Assembly (NCBI GenBank): GCA_003225615.1
Contig: QIAS01000331.1
Coordinates: forward strand, 7,705-13,245
Direction: 5' to 3'
DNA: 5,541 bases
Source: Acidobacteriota bacterium
GTDB lineage: Bacteria; Acidobacteriota; Terriglobia; Terriglobales; Acidobacteriaceae
A program made the position numbers and the translations under genes. The notes below the pieces were generated by a model. The model saw nothing but the letters and a program-made list of their open reading frames with translations, was not told the DNA's origin and searched no databases. This document shows positions 1 through 5,541 of the stretch, piece after piece (the first letter of the stretch is position 1; each line of letters opens with the position of its first letter).

Positions 1-837
1 CACGAGCATACGCAAGGGCTGCCCCGAAGAATATTCGGCATGAAACATGACTTTCCACGATTGGCAGATCATGCGCAGACGGCTGACGGGTTCGTCGGCA
101 GAGAATTGCGCCCTCCGGCAGTCGAGCGTGGTCACGCCGCGGCTTTCCAGTTGCCGCAAGCCATCGAGAATAGCGTTCAGGTCAGCATGCATCAGGCGGA
201 AAAAGACGCGGCGCATGAGGAAGCTGAAGCGGGCAAAGGAAATCATGGCGGCGGGCACGAAGTACTTGTCGCCACATTGCACCTTGAGTTTTCTTCCCTG
301 TTCCAGGATGCCGCTGTGCAGCAGTTCGCTCAGACTGCGGCAGCGCTGGGCAGAGATCATGATCTGCTCCAGCGGCTTAAGCCAGTCCGGTATGGTGAGG
401 TCTACCTCGCCTAGCACCGGTTCGAGGACCTGGGCTACGTACTCGACATCCACGTCACTCTCTTCCAAACGCGAGGGAGCGCAATGAGAGAAGTACTGCA
501 CCAGCAGGAAATCGAGCTTGTCGCGGTCGGAAGCAGTTTTCTTGGCCTTGCGCAGATGATGAAGAAGCAAAGTCTGCAGGGACTGTTGCGTAGCCAGGCT
601 GGTGGTCTGCAGGAACTGGCGCAATTGATATACCTGAATGCGGCCATCCACTTCGCGAAGCCACTGGCGAGCCTGTTCGATGGATTCCTGCGGCGGCGTG
701 TCGTTACCCACCTCCAGGTCGGGGGAGCCAGGAACATCAATCACGAATTCTTTCGCCAGCGCGGAGTACACCGGGTACAGCAGGCGGGCCTCAGCCCACT
801 CTGCAGCCAGATCGGGAAATGGCGGAATTGTGCTCAT
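1..837 (-). CDS. Unrecognised soluble protein, N-terminal 279 residues (partial, runs off left edge)
   Basis: I do not recognise this family. Reading the minus strand from ATG at 837 gives an uninterrupted frame of 279 codons to base 1, so the C-terminus lies outside the window. It begins MSTIPPFPDLAAEWAEARLL. The visible part has no signal peptide and no convincing membrane helix. It is rich in Leu, Gln, Arg and Glu with long amphipathic stretches, for example around residues 55-110 (IQVYQLRQFLQTT, then LLLHHLRKAKK) and 160-235, so it is probably mainly alpha-helical and cytoplasmic. I see no catalytic or nucleotide-binding motif. The start is supported by a 4-base ATGA overlap with the stop of the upstream gene, which suggests translational coupling; there is no strong Shine-Dalgarno sequence of its own. 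Codon use resembles that of the neighbours. The frame is very likely real because it stays open throughout and is tightly coupled. The function is unknown, perhaps linked to that of its small partner. Confidence 0.8.
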   Translation of the reverse strand, partial: MSTIPPFPDLAAEWAEARLLYPVYSALAKEFVIDVPGSPDLEVGNDTPPQESIEQARQWLREVDGRIQVYQLRQFLQTTSLATQQSLQTLLLHHLRKAKKTASDRDKLDFLLVQYFSHCAPSRLEESDVDVEYVAQVLEPVLGEVDLTIPDWLKPLEQIMISAQRCRSLSELLHSGILEQGRKLKVQCGDKYFVPAAMISFARFSFLMRRVFFRLMHADLNAILDGLRQLESRGVTTLDCRRAQFSADEPVSRLRMICQSWKVMFHAEYSSGQPLRMLV

Positions 838-1175
838 GGTTTCACGATCCAGTTGGCGACTTCCCGAGTGAAGCGCGCAGCCACCGCGGTCTGACCATTG
901 TGGTACTGGACAGCGACAACGGAGGCTTCGGCGTCCAGCGAACCGTCAGAATTCTGCACACGTAAGGTATCGGCAAATTCCAGAGGCGTAGTAGCTGCGA
1001 AAAGAACTTCGCGGGGGGTGCCAAACTCAATCACCGTGCTTTCGGGAGCGCCCTCGCTCGCGACCCGGGTCAGCTTGACGGGAATGCGCACGGGCGTGGC
1101 TTCGGGAAAAAACTTCGCCAACCGGCCGACGATGCTGCCTGCCGATGCCTCCGACCCCAGAGCCTCGTTCGACAC
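834..1175 (-). CDS. Small conserved-looking protein, possibly PilZ-like beta-barrel (113 aa)
   Basis: The GTG start at 1175 is chosen because GAGGTGA (minus strand, 1180-1186) sits just upstream at good spacing. The frame stays open further upstream to an ATG at 1313, but that extension is low-complexity and Pro/Arg-rich. From the GTG the protein is 113 residues. After a Ser/Ala-rich N-terminus of about 25 residues, the rest alternates hydrophobic and polar residues as short beta strands do: PVRIPVKLTRV, STVIEFGT, EVLFAATTPLEF, TLRVQNSDGSLDAEASVVAVQY, TAVAARF. The ending, with a turn and then A-ARF and an amphipathic tail (EVANWIVKP), vaguely recalls PilZ domains, which bind cyclic-di-GMP. 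However, the diagnostic RxxxR and D/NxSxxG motifs are absent, so c-di-GMP binding cannot be claimed. Its TGA stop overlaps the ATG of the next gene (ATGA), making a two-gene operon. It is a confident gene with a weak family guess. Confidence 0.75.
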   Translation of the reverse strand: MSNEALGSEASAGSIVGRLAKFFPEATPVRIPVKLTRVASEGAPESTVIEFGTPREVLFAATTPLEFADTLRVQNSDGSLDAEASVVAVQYHNGQTAVAARFTREVANWIVKP

Positions 1176-1179
1176 CGAA

Positions 1180-1186
1180 TCACCTC
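1180..1186 (-). promoter_or_regulatory. Ribosome binding site deciding the GTG start at 1175
   Basis: The minus-strand sequence GAGGTGA lies 4 nt before the GTG at 1175, with its GAGG core 7 nt away. It is the best Shine-Dalgarno match upstream of this gene and is the reason for preferring the GTG over the ATG at 1313. Confidence 0.6.
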
Positions 1187-1375
1187 GCAAGAGAAAGGGC
1201 AGCGGTCGGGCTCCCGTCTTCCCGGTTAGAAAGAGTATTCGGGGGAGCCCATGGACCGCACCGGGATTCAGAGATGCACGATGACAGCCAAACCTGTGAG
1301 TTGAGGAGAACACGCTAAGTTGCTGGTTTGACAGAGCGTTGGGTCGAGCGTCGGGTTATGAATCAGAGGAATCTT

Positions 1376-1388
1376 AGACGGCGCGTCT
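1376..1388. repeat. Short perfect palindrome AGACG-GCG-CGTCT
   Basis: Two 5-bp arms (AGACG 1376-1380 and CGTCT 1384-1388) flank a GCG centre. The right arm runs into GTCTCA (1385-1390), which recurs at 1405-1410, exactly 20 bp away, or about two helical turns. Such an arrangement can be a dimeric repressor site, but the arms are short and chance is possible. Confidence 0.35.
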
Positions 1389-1407
1389 CAAAGTGACACG
1401 AACTGTC

Positions 1408-1502
1408 TCACCCGGAAAAATCGGGTAATTGGGTGATGGAGTCATTCGGGCCATCGAATCTCGGTTTTCAATCACCCGATGCTGATGACCAGATCACCCG
1501 AT
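1408..1502. repeat. Cluster of five TCACCCG-type motifs before lnt
   Basis: The heptamer TCACCCG, or its reverse complement with at most one mismatch, occurs five times in about 95 bp. Plus orientation: 1408-1414, 1472-1478 and 1494-1500. Minus orientation: 1422-1428 (CGGGTAA) and 1430-1436 (TGGGTGA). The two right-hand copies are part of a perfect 12-bp direct repeat, ATCACCCGATGC, at 1471-1482 and 1493-1504, start to start 22 bp apart. The inverted left copies could pair with the right ones in RNA or form a multi-site operator in DNA. The last copy lies inside the first codons of the longest possible lnt frame. Direct repetition is certain; regulatory function is inference. Confidence 0.6.
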
Positions 1503-3107
1503 GCCCTTTGTTATTCTTGCGGTGTGCTAGGGATCCATAGAAGTGCTTGGCTTCTGGTGGTGGCGTCTGCGGGCTTGCAGATCCTGATTTTTCCTCTGCC
1601 TGGATTGTACGTTTTGTCGTGGGTCGCTCTGGCTCCCTTGATCGTGGGATTGTTGCGCGCGCGGCTGCCTGAAACCCTGCAATTGGCGGAGTCGCCCAGG
1701 CTGCTTCCTGCCGGGCCGTTGCAAGCTTTTGTTTTGGCGTACAGCTGCGGAATCGTGTGGTATGGCGGAACCTGTTACTGGATTTACGACACCATGCACC
1801 GCTACGGCGGGTTGCAGCGCCCCGTGGCTCTGCTGATTTTGTTCTTGTTTTGCCTTTACCTGGCCATCTACCACGGCATTTTCGGCCTGCTGGTGTGCGT
1901 GCTGGCAGGTCAAAGTCCATTCAGTCGCCGGGCACTTCTGGGTGCACCGTTCCTCTGGGTCGCGGTGGAACTGGCGCGGACGCGGATTACGGGATTTCCG
2001 TGGAACCTGCTGGGAATTGCGCAAGTCGGCAACGTCCCATTGGCAGGCGTGGCCAGAGCCACCGGGGTGTACGGAATTTCATTTGAAATCATGCTGGTGA
2101 ACACGGCGCTCGCGGCCGCCTTCCTGGTGGGACGAGAGCGGCGGAATATGCTGCTGGTGGCGAGCTTGTCGGCCGCCGCTGTGCTACAAGCCGGAAGTTT
2201 AATAAAGCCAGCGGCTGTCCCGGCCGATCGCACTGCGCTGCTGGTGCAGGAAAATATTCCGATCCTTGAAGGGTCGGATTGGACGAAGGAATATTTCGAG
2301 AGCACGCTGCGCGATTTGACTTCGCTGAGCTCCAACCCCCCGGAAGGAAGGCGGCAGTTTGACCTGATTGTGTGGCCGGAATCACCGGCGCCTTTCTATA
2401 CCAGCGATCCGATTTTCCGCGAGCACATCAGCAACGTTGCTCGGCAAACGAGAGCATGGGTTGTAGTGGGCGGCATTGGAACGACTAATGCGACGACAAC
2501 GACGCAGCAGGCAATGCAGGTTTACAACTCCGCGGCCCTGGTGGACCCCACGGGCGAATGGGTGGCGCGCTACGACAAAGTTCACCTGGTTCCCTTTGGC
2601 GAATACGTCCCGTTTAAAAAGGCTTTCCCGTTCATGGACATGCTGACGAAAGAAGTTGGAGATTTTCAGCGAGGAGTGTCGCATGCGCCTCTATCTGCGG
2701 AGGGGACGAAACTGGGCATTTTCATCTGCTACGAATCGATCTTTCCCGACGAGGTACGCCAGTCGGTGGCAAAGGGGGCGGAAGTGCTGGTCAACATCTC
2801 TAATGACGGGTGGTATGGGGACAGCGGTGCCTATGCACAGCACCTGAACCAGACGCGCATGCGCTCGATCGAGAATGACCGCTGGCTGCTGAGCGCCACC
2901 AACACCGGGGTCACAGCTTCGATCGATCCCTACGGCCGCACCGTAGCGCGGGCCGAGCGCAAGGTCCGCACGGCGCTGGCGGCTCCTTATGCCCTGATCG
3001 ACCGAACCACTTTCTACACTCGCCATGGCGACTGGTTCGCCTATGTGTGTGCGATAATTTCACTAGGAGCGCTGCTTACGCGCTTCGCCTTCCGGAGAGA
3101 GTTATAA
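1479..3107 (+). CDS. lnt: Apolipoprotein N-acyltransferase (Lnt)
   Basis: Lnt is an inner-membrane enzyme that transfers an acyl chain from phospholipid to the N-terminal cysteine of diacylglyceryl lipoproteins, the last step of lipoprotein maturation. The 542 residues are close to the usual family length. Hydrophobic segments at roughly 23-60, 82-103, 113-143, 155-170 and 196-242 form the membrane domain. A carbon-nitrogen hydrolase domain spans about 250-505, and a last helix lies near 517-536. The catalytic triad is visible: Glu301 in VWPESPAP, Lys367 in RYDKVHLVPFGEYVPF and Cys417 in GIFICYES. Typical family signatures NISNDGWYGDS and RMRSIENDRW follow. The start is uncertain. ATG 1479 is the longest choice but has no Shine-Dalgarno sequence, and its first codons overlap a repeat. 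GTG at 1524 would begin just before the first helix, where homologues I recall tend to start. The function is very well supported; only the N-terminal ~15 residues are in doubt. Confidence 0.96.
   Translation: MLMTRSPDALCYSCGVLGIHRSAWLLVVASAGLQILIFPLPGLYVLSWVALAPLIVGLLRARLPETLQLAESPRLLPAGPLQAFVLAYSCGIVWYGGTCYWIYDTMHRYGGLQRPVALLILFLFCLYLAIYHGIFGLLVCVLAGQSPFSRRALLGAPFLWVAVELARTRITGFPWNLLGIAQVGNVPLAGVARATGVYGISFEIMLVNTALAAAFLVGRERRNMLLVASLSAAAVLQAGSLIKPAAVPADRTALLVQENIPILEGSDWTKEYFESTLRDLTSLSSNPPEGRRQFDLIVWPESPAPFYTSDPIFREHISNVARQTRAWVVVGGIGTTNATTTTQQAMQVYNSAALVDPTGEWVARYDKVHLVPFGEYVPFKKAFPFMDMLTKEVGDFQRGVSHAPLSAEGTKLGIFICYESIFPDEVRQSVAKGAEVLVNISNDGWYGDSGAYAQHLNQTRMRSIENDRWLLSATNTGVTASIDPYGRTVARAERKVRTALAAPYALIDRTTFYTRHGDWFAYVCAIISLGALLTRFAFRREL
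3094..3100 (+). promoter_or_regulatory. Ribosome binding site for prfB
   Basis: GGAGAGA lies at the 3' end of lnt, 9-12 nt before the ATG at 3110. Its location inside the lnt coding sequence, with the prfB start 2 nt after the lnt TAA, implies translation of both genes from one message. Confidence 0.55.
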
Positions 3108-3109
3108 CC

Positions 3110-4214
3110 ATGGTCGAAGAACTGGAACAGGAATACGCGGCGCTCAAGGATAAGGTCCGCGACCTCAGGGAGTACCTTTGACGCGGGCACGCTCCGCCAG
3201 CAACTGAGCGAAATCGAAAAGCAGGTCGCCGACCCGAATCTCTGGTCCAATCCTCAGAAATCCCAGCTGATCATGCGGGAAAAAAAGCGCCTGGAAACTG
3301 TGCTAGCCACGGAGGCGGAATTGGTTCGCCATGGCGACGACATCGTTGCCTATTTCGAGTTGGCGCACGAAGGCGAGAACGTGGACGCCGACCTGCGGCG
3401 GGAGATTGATTCTTTGCGGGCGCTGGTCGACCGGCTGGAGACGGAAACTCTGCTCTCCGGGGAAAACGACGCGCGTAACGCGATTGTCACCATTCACCCG
3501 GGCTCGGGGGGTACGGAATCGCAGGACTGGGCGGAGATGCTGCTGCGCATGTACTTGCGGTGGGCAGAACGCCAGGGTTTTCAGACCGAGCTCAACGACT
3601 ACCAGCCGGGCGAAGAGGCGGGGATGAAGTCCGCGACATTTACCGTGACTGGCGATTATGCCTTCGGGCTGCTGACCAGCGAAATCGGCGTGCATCGCCT
3701 GGTGCGCATTTCGCCGTTTGATCAAGCCAAGCGGCGTCACACATCGTTCGCCAGCGTATTCGTCTCTCCGGAAATTGATGAAAGCATCGAAGTCAACATC
3801 AAGCCCGAAGACCTTCGGGTAGATACTTACCGCTCCAGCGGGAAGGGCGGACAGCACGTGAACACGACCGATTCGGCGGTACGGATTACGCATCTGCCGA
3901 CTGGAATTGTGGTGGCTTGCCAGAACGAACGCTCACAACATAAGAATCGCGAACGCGCGATGAGCATGTTGCGCTCAAAGCTTTACGAATTTGAGCTGGA
4001 GAAAAAACGCGAAGCCACAAAGAAGATTGAAGACTCCAAGCTGGACATCGATTTCGGATCGCAGATTCGCTCATACGTGCTGCAGCCTTATCGCATGGTC
4101 AAAGATCACCGTACCAAGGTCGAAGTGGGCGACGTGGACCGGGTGATTGACGGCGACTTGCGGCCCTTCATTCGGGGCTACCTGCAAATGCGGCGGGCGG
4201 AGAAGAAATCGTGA
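3110..4214 (+). CDS. prfB: Peptide chain release factor 2, with programmed +1 frameshift
   Basis: RF2 recognises UGA and UAA stop codons and triggers peptide release on the ribosome. The coding sequence is join(3110..3178, 3180..4214). The first 23 codons (MVEELEQEYAAL...REYL) end at an in-frame TGA (3179-3181); a +1 shift at CTT reads GAC next and continues for 344 residues, 367 in total, against 365 in E. coli. The N-terminal coiled coil (about 1-110) is followed by the core. The stop-codon-recognition tripeptide SPF is at 201-203 (RISPFDQ), and the peptidyl-transfer motif GGQ is at 246-248 in SGKGGQHVNTTDSAVRITH; both positions match E. coli closely. Starting at the later ATG 3273 would lose the N-terminal coil. 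The gene follows lnt by 2 nt, and its TGA overlaps the next gene's GTG. Expression is expected to be autoregulated: low RF2 slows termination at the internal UGA and favours frameshifting. Confidence 0.97.
3167..3182 (+). promoter_or_regulatory. prfB programmed +1 frameshift site
   Basis: All canonical elements are present in order: an internal Shine-Dalgarno-like AGGGAG (3167-3172), a 3-nt spacer TAC, the slippery CTT (3176-3178), the UGA stop (3179-3181) and the stimulatory following C (3182). The spacing is identical to that of the E. coli site (AGGGGG TAT CTT TGA C). The downstream frame begins GAC at 3180 and connects without a gap to the conserved RF2 sequence. Confidence 0.95.
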
Positions 4215-4841
4215 CTACGCGCGAAGCTTTCGTAGAACGCGGGCTGCGTCTGGAATATCTCACGGTCGGTTGGAATACTCTGGAGGCGTTGCTGGCTGTG
4301 GTGTTCGGCATCGCTGCCGGGAGCATCGCGCTGGTGGGCTTCGGGCTGGACTCCGTAGTTGAAGTTTCGTCGGGTGCTGTACTGCTCTGGCGATTGCGCT
4401 CCGATAGCATTGCCGAAAACCGGGAGCGTGCGGAACAGCGCGCCCTGCGATTGGTGGGATTGAGCTTTTTGGCTCGCGATCAAGGCCCTTGTGCAACGCG
4501 AAGCGCCGCAGCGGACTCTACCTGGAATCGCATTGGCGGTTGCTTCGTTAATCGCCATGCCGCTGCTGGCGCGCGCCAAGCGCCGTGTGGCCCGGAGTCT
4601 CGCCAGCAACGCGTTGCACGCCGATTCGCGACAGACCGACATCTGTGCCTACCTCTCGGCGATCACGCTAGGCGGCCTGCTGCTGAATGCGGTACTCGGC
4701 TGGTGGTGGGCTGATCCAGTTGCCGCATTGGCAATGGCGCCGTTAATTGCTAAGGAAGGAGTGGAAGCCCTGCAGGGAAAAACTTGCTGCGACGCAGACA
4801 CGTGCACGGGAGAGGCAGCAGCCCTCGATGCGCGCAAGTAA
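4211..4841 (+). pseudogene. Cation-diffusion-facilitator-like transporter, broken by deletion/frameshift near 4475
   Basis: The protein resembles a small single-domain CDF-type cation transporter that moves divalent metals across the inner membrane. The frame from GTG 4211 (overlapping the prfB TGA as GTGA) gives 88 good residues: helix 1 about 15-35 and helix 2 about 36-62, with FGLDSVVEVSSG supplying acidic residues D47 and E51. After GCT at 4472-4474 the matching sequence continues in the +1 frame from GCG 4476 (AIKALVQREAP...). That half has further hydrophobic helices, ALHADSRQTD, GWWWADP and a cysteine-rich tail (TCCDADTC), ending at TAA 4841. Compared with intact relatives as I recall them, about eight residues of the third helix are missing at the junction, consistent with a ~23-nt deletion. 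Neither half has other damage, so the lesion is recent or is a sequence error. The 4211 frame alone runs on to a stop at 4714 with non-membrane sequence. Metal specificity is unknown. Confidence 0.8.
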
Positions 4842-5487
4842 GTCCAGTTCGACGACGGGCAAGCGGAGGGTGGTACCGCGTCCAAAACTCGGGAAGCGCT
4901 TCAACCAAGCTTTGACCTTTGCTTCCAGAATGCACGGCCAGCAGACAAAGAAGGGCACCGAGGTTCCCTACATCGCGCACCTGCTCGGGGTCGCGGCGCT
5001 GGTTCTGGAAGCGGGCGGCGATGAAGACCTGGCTATTGCCGCGCTGCTGCACGATGTGGTGGAAGACTGCGGTGGCGTGCCCGTGTTGAAGGAAATCAGA
5101 CGGCGTTTTGGGGCACGCGTGGCGCACATCGTCGACGGCTGCACGGATGCATACACTTTCCCCAAGCCGCCATGGCGCGAACGCAAGGAGCAGTACCTGC
5201 ACCGACTGCGCAGAGGTGATGCCGGCACGCGCCTGGTATCGGCGGCGGACAAGCTTTATAACGTCCGCTCGATTGTCAATGACTATCGGGAGATTGGGGA
5301 ATCAATCTGGGAACGGTTTACGGTTCGACGCGAGGGCACGCTTTGGTACTATCGAGCGCTAGTGAAGGAATTTCGACGAACACCCAACCGGCTGAGTAGA
5401 GAACTGGAAAGAGCATTTCGCGACCTGGAAAGAATCGCCGGTGTGAATGGACATTCCGACCCGGCATCGGGTCGTAAAGCGCAGTAA
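4828..5487 (+). CDS. RelA/SpoT-type HD domain phosphohydrolase, stand-alone (219 aa)
   Basis: The sequence resembles the hydrolase (HD) half of RelA/SpoT enzymes, which remove pyrophosphate from (p)ppGpp in a metal-dependent reaction. From ATG 4828 it has 219 residues: a basic, disordered-looking N-terminus (1-24), then the HD fold. It shows the key residues of that family: H51 in PYIAH, H75-D76 with E79-D80 in LLHDVVED, and D141 and N145 in SAADKLYNVRSI, plus the motif HGQQTKKG upstream of PYIAH and FGARVAHIVDGCTD. No synthetase or regulatory domain follows; the C-terminus (about 165-219) is charged and helical. It therefore looks like a small alarmone hydrolase, but other nucleotide substrates are possible. 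ATG 4828 was preferred over an in-frame ATG at 4747 because the latter is buried in the transporter gene; a GGGAGAGG lies 12 nt upstream. It overlaps the transporter's end by 14 nt, suggesting coupling. Confidence 0.87.
   Translation: MRASKSSSTTGKRRVVPRPKLGKRFNQALTFASRMHGQQTKKGTEVPYIAHLLGVAALVLEAGGDEDLAIAALLHDVVEDCGGVPVLKEIRRRFGARVAHIVDGCTDAYTFPKPPWRERKEQYLHRLRRGDAGTRLVSAADKLYNVRSIVNDYREIGESIWERFTVRREGTLWYYRALVKEFRRTPNRLSRELERAFRDLERIAGVNGHSDPASGRKAQ
5457..5474. repeat. Perfect 7-bp inverted repeat at the end of the HD gene
   Basis: CGACCCG (5457-5463) and CGGGTCG (5468-5474) are perfectly complementary around a GCAT loop, 10 nt before the TAA of the HD gene. No T-tract follows on either strand, so it is not a classical intrinsic terminator. 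It could be a mild RNA stem or a coincidence of GC-rich codons. Confidence 0.5.
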
Positions 5488-5501
5488 AAGGGGCCCAAGT
5501 T

Positions 5502-5541
5502 ATGCCGCGCATGATTGATCTCATCCGGGCATCGGCCGTGC
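5502..5541 (+). CDS. Start of an unidentified gene (partial, runs off right edge)
   Basis: ATG 5502 opens a frame beginning MPRMIDLIRASAV that continues to the window edge (13 codons visible). An AGGGG at 5489-5493 lies 8 nt upstream, an excellent Shine-Dalgarno sequence, and the start is 14 nt after the HD gene's stop, so it is probably part of the same operon. A second in-frame ATG at 5511 is possible but less well spaced. Too little is visible to assign a family. The opening looks like that of short cytoplasmic proteins I associate loosely with Acidobacteriota, which is only an impression. Confidence 0.6.
   Translation, partial: MPRMIDLIRASAV

Larger units (their letters stand above)
1176..1478. 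other. Divergent intergenic region, 303 bp
   Basis: This gap separates the leftward pair of unknown genes from the rightward lnt operon, so promoters for both should lie here. Its left part (to about 1313) is an open minus-strand extension of the 113-aa gene with no protein-like character. A perfect TTGACA occurs at 1328-1333 (plus), but no good -10 hexamer lies 16-18 nt downstream; the nearest AT-rich candidate, TATGAA at 1357-1362, has a 23-nt spacer. On the minus strand I found no convincing sigma-70 pair. The right part (1376-1478) is unusually rich in short repeats and palindromes, described separately. I see no tRNA, recognisable riboswitch or terminator. Confidence 0.6.

Noticed and set aside
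40..894. Plus-strand open frames (40-414, 47-487, 484-894) on the left
   Set aside because: They are antisense to the continuous 279-codon minus-strand gene, which has the ATGA coupling to its upstream neighbour; the plus-strand products are compositionally odd.
1176..1313. N-terminal extension of the 113-aa gene to ATG 1313
   Set aside because: A good Shine-Dalgarno sequence sits directly before GTG 1175, and the extension lacks protein-like pattern.
1328..1362. Sigma-70 promoter with TTGACA at 1328-1333
   Set aside because: No acceptable -10 hexamer at 16-18 nt; TATGAA is 23 nt away.
1468..2024. Minus-strand open frames opposite the lnt N-terminus
   Set aside because: They are antisense to the Lnt membrane domain, with Arg/Gln/Pro-rich low-complexity products.
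3179..3181. TGA in prfB as selenocysteine codon, true stop or sequencing error
   Set aside because: The complete canonical frameshift signal with exact spacing explains it.
3303..3893. 196-codon minus-strand open frame opposite prfB
   Set aside because: It lies entirely antisense to strongly conserved RF2 sequence; its product is a shadow of GC-rich codons with no recognisable domain.
4464..4476. Programmed frameshift in the transporter gene at TTTTT
   Set aside because: A shift would leave the third helix short, and no stimulatory element is visible; deletion is the simpler reading.
4211..4714. A single 167-aa protein in the GTG 4211 frame
   Set aside because: After residue 88 the sequence changes from membrane-protein to Arg-rich nonsense exactly where the family sequence continues in the +1 frame.
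1..5541. Mobile element, CRISPR, tRNA/rRNA or defence system
   Set aside because: No transposase or integrase motif, no array of regular repeats, no tRNA cloverleaf or rRNA segment, and no defence domain was seen; the content is housekeeping plus small unknown genes.

Overview
The window looks like chromosomal DNA from a GC-rich, Gram-negative-type bacterium. The Lnt and RF2 sequences, the small cation-transporter family and the flanking lineage-specific unknown genes remind me most of Acidobacteriota. That assignment is a recollection-based inference, not a search result. There is no sign of phage, insertion sequence, CRISPR, tRNA or rRNA.

Left arm (1-1175, minus strand): two genes point left and are coupled by an ATGA stop/start overlap. 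The upstream one (834-1175) encodes a 113-residue protein, probably beta-rich, with a weak PilZ-like look. The downstream one (837 to beyond base 1) is the first 279 residues of an unrecognised, mostly helical soluble protein. A 303-bp divergent intergenic region (1176-1478) follows. Its right half carries a cluster of five TCACCCG-type motifs in both orientations plus short palindromes, running into the start of the rightward operon.

Right arm (1479-5541, plus strand): a compact, co-directional and probably co-transcribed series. (1) lnt is apolipoprotein N-acyltransferase, with the Glu-Lys-Cys nitrilase triad and an N-terminal membrane domain. (2) prfB is peptide chain release factor 2, starting 2 nt after lnt and containing the classic programmed +1 frameshift: an SD-like AGGGAG, a 3-nt spacer, then CTT TGA C. 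(3) A small cation-diffusion-facilitator-like transporter overlaps the prfB stop (GTGA) and is broken by what looks like a ~23-nt deletion/frameshift near 4475. (4) A stand-alone RelA/SpoT-type HD phosphohydrolase retains all the hydrolase residues but has no synthetase domain. (5) The first 13 codons of a further gene run off the right edge.

The operon mixes envelope maturation (Lnt), translation termination (RF2), metal transport (broken here) and possibly alarmone hydrolysis. I see no single pathway, and shared transcription is inferred from spacing alone. I did not find a convincing undescribed system. The observations most worth checking are the iterated-motif cluster before lnt, the broken transporter, and the stand-alone HD hydrolase.
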